A DNA stretch of 64,000 nucleotides. Origin: Streptomyces luteogriseus (GTDB lineage Bacteria > Actinomycetota > Actinomycetes > Streptomycetales > Streptomycetaceae). Shown in pieces: positions 8,554-16,768 of this stretch. A model generated the notes under the pieces. The model did not search any database and was not told the DNA's origin. It was given only the letters and a program-made list of their open reading frames with translations. Where the stretch lies: assembly GCF_014205055.1 (NCBI RefSeq), contig NZ_JACHMS010000001.1, forward strand, positions 6,138,001 to 6,202,000. Direction: 5' to 3'. The first letter of the stretch is position 1. Each line of letters opens with the position of its first letter. The position numbers and the translations under genes were made by a program.

Positions 8554-9579
8554 TCACACCGCCACGTACGTCACCGGTTCGCTCCCCGGCACCGCCTCCG
8601 CCCGCCCCAGCTTCAGCAGGCGCCGCAGATGCGCCTCGGCCTCCGAGACGGCGATGGTGCGGGAGCCGTACGGGATCTCGGCCCAGGGGCGGTTCCACTC
8701 CATGCGCTCGGCGAGCTGCCAGGGGGTGAGGGGCTCGGCGAGCAGGACGAGCAGGTCGGTCAGGCGGGACTCGTGGTGGGCGAGCAGCTCCCGCACGCGG
8801 GCAGCGGCGTCGGAGAAGGGGTGCTGGTGGGCCGGGAGGACCTCGGCGGGGGCCAGGCGGCCGACGCGTTCGAGGGAGTCGAGGTAGTCGCCCAGGGGGT
8901 CTGTGACGGTGGTGTCCTCGGGATCCTCGTAGAGGCCGATGTGCGGAGTGATCTCGGGCAGAAGGTGATCACCGGAGAACAGGCGGCCCCGGCCCGGGAG
9001 TCGGGCCGGGTGGTCCTCCTCCAGGTGGAGGCAGACGTGGCCCGGTGTGTGCCCCGGCGTCCAGATCGCGCGCAGCCGGCGGCCGGGCAGCGCCAGGAGT
9101 TCGCCGGGGACGATGTCGCGGTCGGGCAGGGCGGGGGAGAGGCCGGGCAGGGTGCGGTGGCGGGGCTGCCGCAGGGGCGCGATGTGCTCCTCGGGGGCAC
9201 CGGCCGCGGTGAGCTTGGCCGCCATGTACGCGAACCAGCGCTCGGGGCGGGCCTCCCGGGTCCGCCGTACGACCGCGGTGTCCGCCGCGTGCATCGCGAT
9301 CCACGCGCCCGACGCCTCCCGGACCCGGCCGGACAGGCCGTGGTGGTCGGGGTGGTGGTGGGTGATGACCACGCCGTGGATCCCGGCGGCCGAGGTGCCG
9401 CAGGCCGTGAGGCCCTCCGCGAGGGTGTCCCAGGACTCCGGATCGTCCCAGCCGGTGTCGATCAGCACCGGGCCGCGGTCGGTGTCGACGACGTACACCA
9501 GCGTGTGGCCGAGCGGGTTGTCCGGGATCGGGACCCGGAGGGACCGGACGCCGCCGCCGTGGTCGGTCACCTGTGTCAT
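8554..9579 (-). CDS. metallo-beta-lactamase-fold hydrolase
   Basis: The 341-residue protein has the MBL zinc-binding motif THHHPDHHG (about residues 73-81), a downstream GHTPGHVCLHLEE motif with a third metal histidine, FSGDHLLP aspartate, and a C-terminal winged-helix-like tail containing TPWQLAERM. Family members hydrolyse thioesters, lactones or ester bonds; the two-domain form with a C-terminal tail resembles LACTB2/CoA-thioester-type hydrolases. ATG 9579 is divergent from the aldehyde dehydrogenase, with a KstR-type box 36-49 bp upstream. Such an enzyme fits a lipid or steroid acyl-CoA pathway, but the substrate is inferred only from regulation and neighbours. Confidence 0.88.
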   Translation of the reverse strand: MTQVTDHGGGVRSLRVPIPDNPLGHTLVYVVDTDRGPVLIDTGWDDPESWDTLAEGLTACGTSAAGIHGVVITHHHPDHHGLSGRVREASGAWIAMHAADTAVVRRTREARPERWFAYMAAKLTAAGAPEEHIAPLRQPRHRTLPGLSPALPDRDIVPGELLALPGRRLRAIWTPGHTPGHVCLHLEEDHPARLPGRGRLFSGDHLLPEITPHIGLYEDPEDTTVTDPLGDYLDSLERVGRLAPAEVLPAHQHPFSDAAARVRELLAHHESRLTDLLVLLAEPLTPWQLAERMEWNRPWAEIPYGSRTIAVSEAEAHLRRLLKLGRAEAVPGSEPVTYVAV

Positions 9580-9614
9580 GGGCTCCCCTGTCGCCGACTC
9601 CCCGTCACTATAAC

Positions 9615-9628
9615 TAGAACGGGTTCCA
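9615..9628. promoter_or_regulatory. KstR-type operator in the MBL/aldehyde dehydrogenase intergenic region
   Basis: TAGAACGGGTTCCA is a perfect match to the mycobacterial KstR consensus TNNAACNNGTTNNA. It lies between divergent starts at 9579 and 9739, placed to affect both. Two other perfect matches occur in the window (16701, 37174), one in front of a KstR-like gene. Confidence 0.6.
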
Positions 9629-9696
9629 ATGGGAGTCCTCCCCGTGCTGCGCGGTCCGTGGACTCCTCGGGGCGGGGCTGGTATCAGTGGGCATAT

Positions 9697-9711
9697 CTGA
9701 TGCACCGTCAG
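9697..9711. promoter_or_regulatory. CTGA-N7-TCAG palindrome before the aldehyde dehydrogenase
   Basis: CTGATGCACCGTCAG, flanked by T and A to give TCTGA/TCAGA arms, sits 28 bp before the aldehyde dehydrogenase ATG. The same half-sites with the same 7-bp spacing occur at 26051 and 37112, each immediately upstream of an oxidative-catabolism gene. The regulator is unknown; TetR-family proteins typically bind such sites. Confidence 0.5.
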
Positions 9712-9738
9712 AGGACGCTCCCGGGGAGGCAGTCGGCC

Positions 9739-11190
9739 ATGACCGAGCTCGTGGAACACGGACAGCTGTTCATCGGCGGGGAGTTGACCGACCCCCTGGG
9801 CCAGGACGTCATCGAGGTGATCTCGCCGCACACCGAGGAGGTCATCGGACGCGTCCCGCACGCCTCGACGGCGGACGTGGACCGGGCCGTGGCGGCGGCG
9901 CGGCGGGCGTTCGACGAGGGGCCCTGGCCGCGCATGAGCCTCGACGAGCGGATCGAGGTCGTGGGCCGGATCAAGGACGCCATCGCCGTCCGGCACGACG
10001 AGATCGCCCGCGTGATCTCCGCCCAGAACGGTTCGCCCTACTCCTGGAGCGTCCTCGCCCAGGCCCTCGGCGCGGTGATGGTCTGGGACTCGGCGATCAC
10101 GGTCGCCCGGAACTTCACCCACGAGGAGCGGCGCGACGGCGTGCTCGGCAGGATCCTCGTGCGGCGCGAGCCCGTCGGGGTGGTGGCCGCGGTGGTCCCC
10201 TGGAACGTCCCGCAGTTCGTCGCCGCCGCCAAGCTCGCCCCCGCACTGCTCACCGGCTGCACGGTCGTGCTCAAGCCTTCGCCCGAGTCGCCGCTCGACG
10301 CCTATCTGCTCGGCGAGATCGCCCGCGAGGCCGGGCTGCCGGAGGGCGTGTTGTCGATCCTGCCCGCGGACCGGGACGTCAGCGAGTACCTGGTCGGGCA
10401 CCCCGGCATCGACAAGGTCTCCTTCACCGGGTCGGTCGCGGCCGGCAAGCGCGTGATGGAGGTGGCCGCGCGCAACCTCACCCGCGTGACGCTCGAACTC
10501 GGCGGCAAGTCCGCGGCCGTCGTCCTGCCGGACGCGGACGTGGAGACGGCCGTGGCGGGTATCGCCCCCGCGGCCTGGATGAACAACGGCCAGGCCTGCG
10601 TCGCCCAGACCCGCATCCTCCTGCCGCGCTCCCGCTACGACGAGTTCGCCCACGCCCTCGCCGCCGCCGCGGGCGCCCTGACGGTCGGCGACCCGCTGGA
10701 CCCGGCCACCCAGGTGGGACCGTTGGTCGCCCGTCGGCAGCAGCGGCGCAACCTCGACTACATCCGCATCGGGCAGGAGGAGGGCGCCAAGATCCTCACC
10801 GGCGGCGGACGCCCGGCCGGTCTCGACCGCGGCTGGTACGTCGAGCCGACCCTCTTCGGCGACGTCGACAACTCCATGCGCATCGCCCGCGAGGAGATCT
10901 TCGGCCCGGTGATCTGCCTGCTGCCCTACGACGACGAGTCCGACGCCGTGAAGATCGCCAACGACTCCGACTACGGGCTGAGCGGCAGCGTCTGGACCGC
11001 CGACGTCGAGCACGGCATCGACATCGCCCGGCAGGTCCGGACGGGCACGTACTCCGTCAACACCTTCAGCCTGGACATGCTGGGCCCCTTCGGCGGCTAC
11101 AAGAACTCGGGCCTGGGGCGGGAGTTCGGGCCCGAGGGGTACGGCGAGTACCTGGAGCACAAGATGATCCACCTCCCGGCGGACGCGTAG
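9739..11190 (+). CDS. NAD(P)-dependent aldehyde dehydrogenase
   Basis: The 483-residue protein is a full-length ALDH. It contains PWNVPQFVAAAKLAPALLTG (cofactor-site region), FTGSVAAGKRV, the general base motif ELGGKSAAVV (about residue 253) and catalytic cysteine motif NNGQACVAQTRI (about 287), plus EEIFGPVICLLPY. ATG 9739 follows GGGGAGG; a longer open frame upstream is antisense to the MBL gene and not coding. A ferredoxin gene follows 2 bp later. Sequence style resembles the actinobacterial ALDHs placed with P450/ferredoxin and steroid genes (for example Rv0223c-type), though this is from memory. It should oxidise a fatty or steroid-side-chain aldehyde; two operator-like palindromes precede it. 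Confidence 0.92.
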   Translation: MTELVEHGQLFIGGELTDPLGQDVIEVISPHTEEVIGRVPHASTADVDRAVAAARRAFDEGPWPRMSLDERIEVVGRIKDAIAVRHDEIARVISAQNGSPYSWSVLAQALGAVMVWDSAITVARNFTHEERRDGVLGRILVRREPVGVVAAVVPWNVPQFVAAAKLAPALLTGCTVVLKPSPESPLDAYLLGEIAREAGLPEGVLSILPADRDVSEYLVGHPGIDKVSFTGSVAAGKRVMEVAARNLTRVTLELGGKSAAVVLPDADVETAVAGIAPAAWMNNGQACVAQTRILLPRSRYDEFAHALAAAAGALTVGDPLDPATQVGPLVARRQQRRNLDYIRIGQEEGAKILTGGGRPAGLDRGWYVEPTLFGDVDNSMRIAREEIFGPVICLLPYDDESDAVKIANDSDYGLSGSVWTADVEHGIDIARQVRTGTYSVNTFSLDMLGPFGGYKNSGLGREFGPEGYGEYLEHKMIHLPADA

Positions 11191-11192
11191 CG

Positions 11193-11426
11193 ATGGGCGA
11201 CCGCTGGCACGTCGAGGTCGACCGCTCCCTGTGCATCGGCTCCGCGCAGTGCCTCCACCACGCGCCGGACGGCTTCCGCCTGGACACCGCCCGCCAGTCC
11301 CGTCCGGCCGCTCCCGACATGGACGCGAACGAACGGGTGCTGGAGGCGGCGGAGAGCTGCCCGACGGAGGCGATCACGATCACGCTGGGGGGCAGCGGGG
11401 AGGCGGTGTTCCCACCGGAGGAGTAG
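11193..11426 (+). CDS. P450-type single-cluster ferredoxin
   Basis: This 77-residue protein carries a cluster-binding pattern LCIGSAQCLHHAPDGF with cysteines at about residues 14 and 20 and a third in ESCPTEAI near 57. Three cysteines with an Ala in the place of the fourth suggests a [3Fe-4S] cluster, as in ferredoxins that serve cytochromes P450. It starts 2 bp after the ALDH stop, so the two genes are co-transcribed. No cytochrome P450 is adjacent in this window, which is unusual for this ferredoxin class. The 3-prime 47 bp overlap, tail to tail, the end of the NACHT gene on the opposite strand. Confidence 0.87.
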   Translation: MGDRWHVEVDRSLCIGSAQCLHHAPDGFRLDTARQSRPAAPDMDANERVLEAAESCPTEAITITLGGSGEAVFPPEE

Positions 11427-14400
11427 CGCCGCGCCAGACCCACTCCACCTCCCTGAACTGCGCCTCGTACGCCCCTTTCTGGAGCACGGCACGCAACGGA
11501 CGCAGGTCCGAGGGGCGTAGGAGGCCGAAGGCCTCGGCGGGCAGCGCGTCGAGGATCTCGGAGGTGTGGGCGGAAAGCCAATCGTGGAGGTCGAGTTCGA
11601 CCGCGAGACGGAGGAGGTCGACGAGGGCCGCGGGACGGCGGGCCGCAGCTTCCTGGAGATTGAGACCCGCCAGGAGACCATCGAGGTGACGGGCGGCATC
11701 GTCACCGTGCGGGAAGCCCGCCCAGCGCCAGGTGTGGGAAGAGCGGCTCAGGCGCGTCAGCCCACGCAGGTCGTAACTCTCGAAGTGCGGGCGCAGTGAG
11801 GCGAGCACGTCTCTCAGACGGGGGCTTGCGCGTTCAACGGCCCCACGGACGCAAGGCACAAGCAGCTCCGTCAAGGCCGGGGTGAGACGGCCCGACAAGC
11901 ATTGCATGACCACCTTGTTCAGACCGGACAGGACGAGGGCCAGGTCTTCGTCGGGCATTGCTGGAGCGTCATGGACCAGCTGGCGCAGTACTGCCTCGAG
12001 GTAGTGGACGGCCTCGTCAGGCGGCAGTGAGACCGCCTGGTCCAGGCACTTGACATACAGACCCGGCAGAGTCATTGGCGGGATCACGTCTTTGATGAGC
12101 AGGGCGAGCAGCAGTTGGGCCGGGGACCGGGCACCGTCGTTCGCCGGAGCAGCGGCGCGAGGGAACCGGGACAACAGCGGATAGCTGTGGTGCAGGAGCA
12201 GATCCGTATCCGCGTCGGCCGTGAACATGACCCGTCCGATCAGGTCCACAACGCTGCTGACGTAGAGGTCGGGCAACCGCTTCGGCCAGCGCAGTTCGTT
12301 GTGGTCGCGTGGCGTGTACGTCGTACTGATAAGCAGATCCGGGGGCTGCGCACAGCGGTCGATGATGAGCGTCGAGGTCAGCAGTTCCCAGGAGCTCGGC
12401 GACAGCTGCGCCTGCCACCCCATCGCGTGCCGTCGCCAGTTCCCGATCAAGTCGCCCTCGCCGTCGACGAGCTGCGAGGCATACACCTTGCCCGCCACGA
12501 GCACTGTGATCAACAGCAGGTTGCCCTCGTAGACCGCGTCCCGGTACGTCCGTGTCTGCCGGACGGGGGTATACCTCACATCCGCGCGGTGCTCGGGGCC
12601 CCACGCCGCATTCCGGAAGAGGCCGACGAGTCGGGGTACCAAGCCGGTCGACGAGTCCACCGACCAGGCCTGCAGCCTGTCCCGGAGGTTCTGCACGAGC
12701 TGTGCCCGGTCGGTCAGTGGGGTGAAGGACAGCAGCGCATACAACTCGCCGTCGTTCAAGGGTGCCCCAGGGGCGGCGGATCGCGCGTCGGTCAGCCGCC
12801 TTAGCGCCCCGTCGATGAGCCGTGCGGCCAGATGCTCGCCGAAGGTGGCATGCATGAACTCGTAGCTGCGCAATCGTTCTTCCTCGACGACGGCCTGCGC
12901 CTCGTGCACGAAGAAGAACCGCCCGAACAGCAGCTCGGTGCCACCGGCCGTGGCACGACTGAGCGCGCTCAAGTCCCGGTCCGCCTCCTCGCTGCTGATC
13001 GCCTGGGCGCCGCGGTGGAACATACCCAGGGCGACCACCGAGAGACGGTGCAGCTCACGTTCGACGGCGGCGGCCGCCTCGGCCGGAGGCAGCGGGCCAT
13101 CCTTCTCGGCCTGGCGGCGGACGAACTCCGTGAGCAGCCGGTCGTACAGTTGAGTCCGGCTGAGGTCCTCGTCGTGCAGCCTGTGCTGGGCGTTGTCGAC
13201 GGCGTCGTACAAGGCGAGCATGAGCAGCAGCAGGGGCTGGGCCGCGAGGTCCCGGTGGGGGAGGACGGCATCCAGGAGCAGGGGCTGCAGGCCGTGCCGG
13301 TCGAAGTAGTCTGCGTTTGTCTTGTTCCAGATGGCGAGCCACCGTTCGATCTCTGGTTCCCCGAACGGCTCCAGGCGCAGGACCTGGCTGTTGTATGGAA
13401 TCTCCGCATGGTCGGCCACGACCGTGCGGCTCGTCACGATCACGATCAGCGGGCGGCCGAGCTCCGCCTCGCGTCGCTGGAACCGCTCGACCTCCCGCAG
13501 ATACCCCCAATGCCGGTTCGAATCGAGTCGTTGGGCGCCCGCCTGTAGGAGCTCGTCGAACCCGTCCAGCAGGACGACCGGAATCACGCCGGGCTCCGCC
13601 TCGGACCAGTCCGGCCAGCAGACCGACCGTCCCGTCGCTCGCCACAGGGCGTGCTCCAGCTGCTTCTGGAGGTCGGCCTCCGCCGGCGTGTAGCGAAGCT
13701 CCACCCGTAGTGGGCGGAATTCGGCGATCGGGAGCCGGGCGGTCAGAAGCTTCGTCAGCAGCGACTTGCCGGCGCCGGGGTCGCCGAGTACCACGAGGGG
13801 CGAGAGCAGAGCAGGCAGACCGAGCAGATACCCGGCGAAGAAGTGCTCGATAGTGTCGTACGACGCCCGTCGCTCCCACCACTTGTCCGAGGCGACGCCG
13901 GAGTCCCGGCCGCTCTGCTTGTCCCAGTCGGCCAGCCGGAAGCGCGGGTTGACGTACCCCTGCGCCAGGCTCGGGAGCCTGGGACCGGCCGAGTCGAGCG
14001 CGGCGATGGGATCGCGCAGCCGGCCGCGGCCCACAGCGTAGGCCTCCTGCCCGCCCGCGCACTCCAGCAGGAGCGCCTCCAGCCCGGCCAGCCCAATCCC
14101 GCCCCTGTCGGCTCCCGTGTCGTACAAGGGCGTGCCGGGTGTGGCTGTCGTCAGCGCGAACTCCGGGCAAGTGTTGACCAGTTGAGCGATCGCGCGGCTG
14201 CAGTGTTCGTAGAGAGCCCGTCGGTCGGCGTCCACCTGGTGTCCCGCGTGCGTAACGATCCGATCAAGGAGAGCATCCCCCGAGAGCCCGCCCCGCAGCA
14301 CCTCATCCGTCAGGCGTCGGACCAAGCCCCGGGCCGAGTCGGGCCGGGTCGCCCCGCACTGGGACAACGCCGCGCCGAGCACCACTTCGGCGGCCCGGAG

Positions 14401-15003
14401 CAGGATGCTGCGCAGCAGTCCGTGCACGGCTCGGATCCGCTCGGGTAAGCCCTGAAGCAGGGCGTCCAGGACATAGACTTGCGGCTCTTCTCCGGGAGTT
14501 GGTTGGAGGAGACGGTTTCCCAGGTGCCATCTCAGATCGACGCGACCCTCGGACAGCAGTCTGACCGCCTGGTCCGCCTCCATGTCCATACAGCCGGCTG
14601 CGTCGAGATAGGGAGAGGGAGAGGGAGCCGAAGCGGGAGGGGCCGACGTCACGGGCGGCTGGGCATTCCGTCGGGCCGCAGGCGCGGGTGTTGCGCCCGC
14701 CCGCGCGACGGCCCTCTCCAACTCAGCGTACCGCCCACGCCACCAGTGCACTTCCAGTCGGACTCCTTCGGGCCGCCGACCACGCGATGCGCATCGCTCG
14801 GCGCACAGCAGCACGATTCGCTCGACGTCCTCCCAGCGTGGAGCCCTCTGCCGTCGCCCGTTGAGCAGCTCGGAGACCGAGCTGATGCTCAGCCCGACCG
14901 CCGTCGCGATCGTTGCCTGTGGTACGTCGCTTAGGCGCGCAAGTCGCTGGAGTTCCGAGCAGAAGTCCGCGACGGGACCCGCGGTGGGGGTGGGTGTGGC
15001 CAA
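11380..15003 (-). CDS. XRE-HTH/NACHT STAND NTPase (bacterial NLR-like)
   Basis: From the TTG at 15003 the protein has 1207 residues. Order of domains: an XRE-type helix-turn-helix (VPQATIATAVGLSISSVSEL, about residues 25-60), a low-complexity Pro/Ala linker, a helical middle, then a NACHT NTPase with Walker A LGDPGAGKSLLTKLL (about 409), Walker B VVLLDGFDELL (about 478) and a sensor IVTSRTV (about 525), followed by some 650 residues of helical C-terminus with no clear leucine-rich repeats. NACHT STAND proteins in bacteria include proven antiphage NLR-related genes; the HTH-NACHT form is known, with unproven role here. The start is uncertain: the frame is open to 15177 (GTG), but the HTH begins right after 15003 and AAGGGA precedes the TTG. 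Confidence 0.85.
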   Translation of the reverse strand: MATPTPTAGPVADFCSELQRLARLSDVPQATIATAVGLSISSVSELLNGRRQRAPRWEDVERIVLLCAERCASRGRRPEGVRLEVHWWRGRYAELERAVARAGATPAPAARRNAQPPVTSAPPASAPSPSPYLDAAGCMDMEADQAVRLLSEGRVDLRWHLGNRLLQPTPGEEPQVYVLDALLQGLPERIRAVHGLLRSILLRAAEVVLGAALSQCGATRPDSARGLVRRLTDEVLRGGLSGDALLDRIVTHAGHQVDADRRALYEHCSRAIAQLVNTCPEFALTTATPGTPLYDTGADRGGIGLAGLEALLLECAGGQEAYAVGRGRLRDPIAALDSAGPRLPSLAQGYVNPRFRLADWDKQSGRDSGVASDKWWERRASYDTIEHFFAGYLLGLPALLSPLVVLGDPGAGKSLLTKLLTARLPIAEFRPLRVELRYTPAEADLQKQLEHALWRATGRSVCWPDWSEAEPGVIPVVLLDGFDELLQAGAQRLDSNRHWGYLREVERFQRREAELGRPLIVIVTSRTVVADHAEIPYNSQVLRLEPFGEPEIERWLAIWNKTNADYFDRHGLQPLLLDAVLPHRDLAAQPLLLLMLALYDAVDNAQHRLHDEDLSRTQLYDRLLTEFVRRQAEKDGPLPPAEAAAAVERELHRLSVVALGMFHRGAQAISSEEADRDLSALSRATAGGTELLFGRFFFVHEAQAVVEEERLRSYEFMHATFGEHLAARLIDGALRRLTDARSAAPGAPLNDGELYALLSFTPLTDRAQLVQNLRDRLQAWSVDSSTGLVPRLVGLFRNAAWGPEHRADVRYTPVRQTRTYRDAVYEGNLLLITVLVAGKVYASQLVDGEGDLIGNWRRHAMGWQAQLSPSSWELLTSTLIIDRCAQPPDLLISTTYTPRDHNELRWPKRLPDLYVSSVVDLIGRVMFTADADTDLLLHHSYPLLSRFPRAAAPANDGARSPAQLLLALLIKDVIPPMTLPGLYVKCLDQAVSLPPDEAVHYLEAVLRQLVHDAPAMPDEDLALVLSGLNKVVMQCLSGRLTPALTELLVPCVRGAVERASPRLRDVLASLRPHFESYDLRGLTRLSRSSHTWRWAGFPHGDDAARHLDGLLAGLNLQEAAARRPAALVDLLRLAVELDLHDWLSAHTSEILDALPAEAFGLLRPSDLRPLRAVLQKGAYEAQFREVEWVWRGATPPVGTPPPRCPPA

Positions 15004-15014
15004 CTCTCCATCCC

Positions 15015-15043
15015 TTCGGCGCGATTCGGCGCACTGTTCCGAA
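15015..15043. promoter_or_regulatory. TTCGG-N5-TTCGG-N9-CCGAA element before the NACHT gene
   Basis: Three 5-bp half-sites occur with exact spacing just upstream of the likely NACHT start: TTCGG (15015), TTCGG (15025) and inverted CCGAA (15039). The identical arrangement recurs at 15568-15596. It is a good candidate for autoregulation by the XRE domain of the NACHT protein. Confidence 0.4.
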
Positions 15044-15680
15044 GCGTACGGCCTGACCTGGGGGTTCTGCGGGGCGTTCGGTTCGAGTCGGGGAGTTGGC
15101 CACGGACCGGTCCTGGCAAGCCGTCGTCCCCAGCACACCGCACGTCGTCGATCACTGTCCAGATGCTGGCTGCCCACCTCCCGGTTAGGCGGGACGAGTG
15201 GGCGAGTCCGAACCGGAGTAGCCGATTCTTGCGGGAAGCAGACGGTTTCCGCTGGGCCGACATCGACGGTTGGGGCTGAGAGGCCGGAAGGCAGCAGTCA
15301 CGTCGACGATCCGCGACGGTATGTGGTTGTCGTCGCGATCGTCGAGGTCCGTCAGCGCGGACGTGTGCGCCGCGTGTCCCCCTCGATCAGATCATTGATC
15401 CCGCTGCGGGAAGCCGCCGGCACTGCTTCCTGGAGGACGTCGGGATCGGGTTGGGCTCCGGAGGCGGGTCGACCGGCGCGGGAAGGGCACAGCCCCACGA
15501 TCGCCTCGGCCACATCCCTGCCCGGCACCTTCCATCGCCGCCCGCCGCAGCTGAGACTCCTCAACCTTTCGGTGCGCTTCGGTGGGTTTCTCCGAAGCGC
15601 AGGGCCTGACCTGCGTCTTACGTGTGGACTTCGAGGTTCGTCGGGATTCAACCGAAGCGGTCTCCCAGAAGGCGAAGGTC
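15044..15680. other. 637-bp spacer between the NACHT gene and the small membrane protein
   Basis: No gene is supportable here. Short frames exist on both strands but lack ribosome sites and codon bias. The only structure I see is the second copy of the TTCGG/CCGAA element and the sequence GGCCTGACCTG that follows both copies. On the minus strand just beyond the second copy, an ORF containing AMEGAGQGCG could be the stub of a lost XRE/NACHT-type gene, but this is weak. Confidence 0.3.
15568..15596. promoter_or_regulatory. second copy of the TTCGG-N5-TTCGG-N9-CCGAA element
   Basis: TTCGG at 15568 and 15578 and CCGAA at 15592 repeat the spacing found before the NACHT start. Over 48 bp the two copies agree at about 38 positions, including the trailing GGCCTGACCTG. 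It lies about 85 bp upstream of the small plus-strand ORFs. Confidence 0.4.
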
Positions 15681-15722
15681 ATGGCGCAAGCCTCGACCAC
15701 CATTCCGGAAGGAACGCCGTGA
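15681..15722 (+). CDS. possible 13-codon leader peptide
   Basis: ATG 15681, preceded by GGCGAAGG, opens a 13-residue frame MAQASTTIPEGTP whose TGA overlaps the GTG of the small membrane protein (GTGA). The frame is also open further upstream (with a TTA codon near 15618), so this could be the tail of a longer short protein. Overlap and ribosome site suggest translational coupling; there is no other support. Confidence 0.25.
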   Translation: MAQASTTIPEGTP

Positions 15723-15892
15723 CCTTTCAACTGCCCGTTCTGTTCGCCGCCGTCGTCTTCCTCGCCGTTTACGTCGGCGTCGTCCTCCCCGCCGTATGGT
15801 CCCGTCGGCCGGCCCGTCGTACCGCCGCTCTCAAGGTCCTCACCCAGCTGCTGGGCGCCCTGCGCAGCTGGGGGCGTCGGAGGAGCCGGTGA
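15719..15892 (+). CDS. 57-residue single-pass membrane protein
   Basis: GTG 15719 has a near-perfect ribosome site (GGAAGGA, 5 bp spacing). The product has one strong N-terminal membrane helix (FAAVVFLAVYVGVVLPAVW) and a very basic tail (SRRPARRTAALK and WGRRRSR), the positive-inside pattern of a small inner-membrane protein. I do not recognise the family. It ends 2 bp before the convergent stop of the TetR gene. Small basic-tailed membrane proteins can be toxins, kinase or transporter modulators; nothing here decides among these. Confidence 0.6.
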   Translation: MTFQLPVLFAAVVFLAVYVGVVLPAVWSRRPARRTAALKVLTQLLGALRSWGRRRSR

Positions 15893-15894
15893 AA

Positions 15895-16557
15895 CTACGA
15901 GCCGTCCTCCGGGTTCGTCAGATCGATCAGGCGGCACACCGTCTCGATGTCGATCTTCACCTGGGCGATCGAGGCGCGGCCCGACAGCCAGGTGATCAGC
16001 GCCGAGTGCCAGGTGTGCTCGATCACCCGGACGGCCGAGAGCTGCTCCGGAGTCGGGTTCTCCTGGCCCATCGCGTCGAGGATGATCGCCGTCGTCTGAC
16101 GGGAGACCTGGTCGACCTCCGGGCTCACGCTGCGGTCGGCGAACGTCAGCGCGCGGACCATCGCGTCCGCCAGATGCGGCTCGCGCTGCAGCGCCCGGAA
16201 GGCCCGCATCAGCGTCTCCGCGACCCGCTCGGCGGCCGTCTCGCCCTGCGGGGGCTTCTTCCGCAGCGTGCCGTGCATGTGCTCCAACTGGTCCTGCATG
16301 GTGGCGACCAGCAGATGGATCTTGGACGGGAAGTAGCGGTACAGCGTGCCGAGCGCCACCTGGGAGGACTCCGCGACCTCGCGCATCTGCACGGCGTCGA
16401 AGCCGCCCCGGCTGGCCAGCTGGGCACTCGTGTGCAGGATGCGGCGGCGGCGGGCCTCCTGCCGCTCCGTGAGGGGCGGGGAGGCGGGCGCTGCCGCTCT
16501 GGCTTCCACCTTGGCCGGCTTGTTCACCTTGGCGCTCACCTTGGCTTCTGCGGGCAT
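15895..16557 (-). CDS. KstR-like TetR-family repressor
   Basis: The 220-residue protein has a Lys/Ala-rich N-terminal extension of about 30 residues, then the TetR DNA-binding domain with GGFDAVQMREVAE and VALGTLYRYFPSKIHLL (about residues 52-80). The latter stretch and the later FADRSVSPEVDQV and HTWHSALITWLSGRAS segments closely match what I remember of mycobacterial KstR, the cholesterol-catabolism repressor. ATG 16557 is used; upstream in-frame codons lie in the promoter. A perfect KstR box is found 144 bp upstream (16701), consistent with autoregulation, and further boxes sit before two catabolic transcription units. The natural ligand would be a steroid or fatty acyl-CoA thioester (inference). 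Confidence 0.82.
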   Translation of the reverse strand: MPAEAKVSAKVNKPAKVEARAAAPASPPLTERQEARRRRILHTSAQLASRGGFDAVQMREVAESSQVALGTLYRYFPSKIHLLVATMQDQLEHMHGTLRKKPPQGETAAERVAETLMRAFRALQREPHLADAMVRALTFADRSVSPEVDQVSRQTTAIILDAMGQENPTPEQLSAVRVIEHTWHSALITWLSGRASIAQVKIDIETVCRLIDLTNPEDGS

Positions 16558-16700
16558 GGGTCGGTCCCGTTCCGTGACCGTCCGTGAGGACGAGTGATCA
16601 CACAGCATGGCACGGCGCCGGTCGTGGCGTGAATCACCTGATCCACTGCTCACAGCACCCTTACCTGCCGGTAGATTCAGAGCCTCCGGACGATCAAGTC

Positions 16701-16714
16701 TGAAACTTGTTCTA
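16701..16714. promoter_or_regulatory. KstR-type operator in the TetR/glycosyltransferase intergenic region
   Basis: TGAAACTTGTTCTA fits TNNAACNNGTTNNA perfectly. It is located between the divergent TetR gene (start 16557) and the glycosyltransferase gene (start 16769), 55 bp before the latter, so it may control both. Confidence 0.62.
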
Positions 16715-16768
16715 GATTAGCGTCCCGGCGTAATCTCGCGGGACAGTGCAGGGAGAAGGGGGCCCAGA

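Noticed and set aside
8071..9738. Long plus-strand extension before the aldehyde dehydrogenase start
   Set aside because: It is antisense to the SnoaL and MBL genes and has no family similarity. ATG 9739 with GGGGAGG is the true start.
8554..11172. 872-codon open frame on the minus strand through the aldehyde dehydrogenase
   Set aside because: Only the last 341 codons (from ATG 9579) encode the MBL protein. The remainder is antisense to the ALDH and shows the Arg/Val/Asp/Gly-rich composition of a GC-driven shadow frame.
14931..15263. 110-codon minus-strand frame upstream of the NACHT start
   Set aside because: No ribosome site, basic Ser/Arg/Pro-rich translation and overlap with the HTH coding sequence in another frame.
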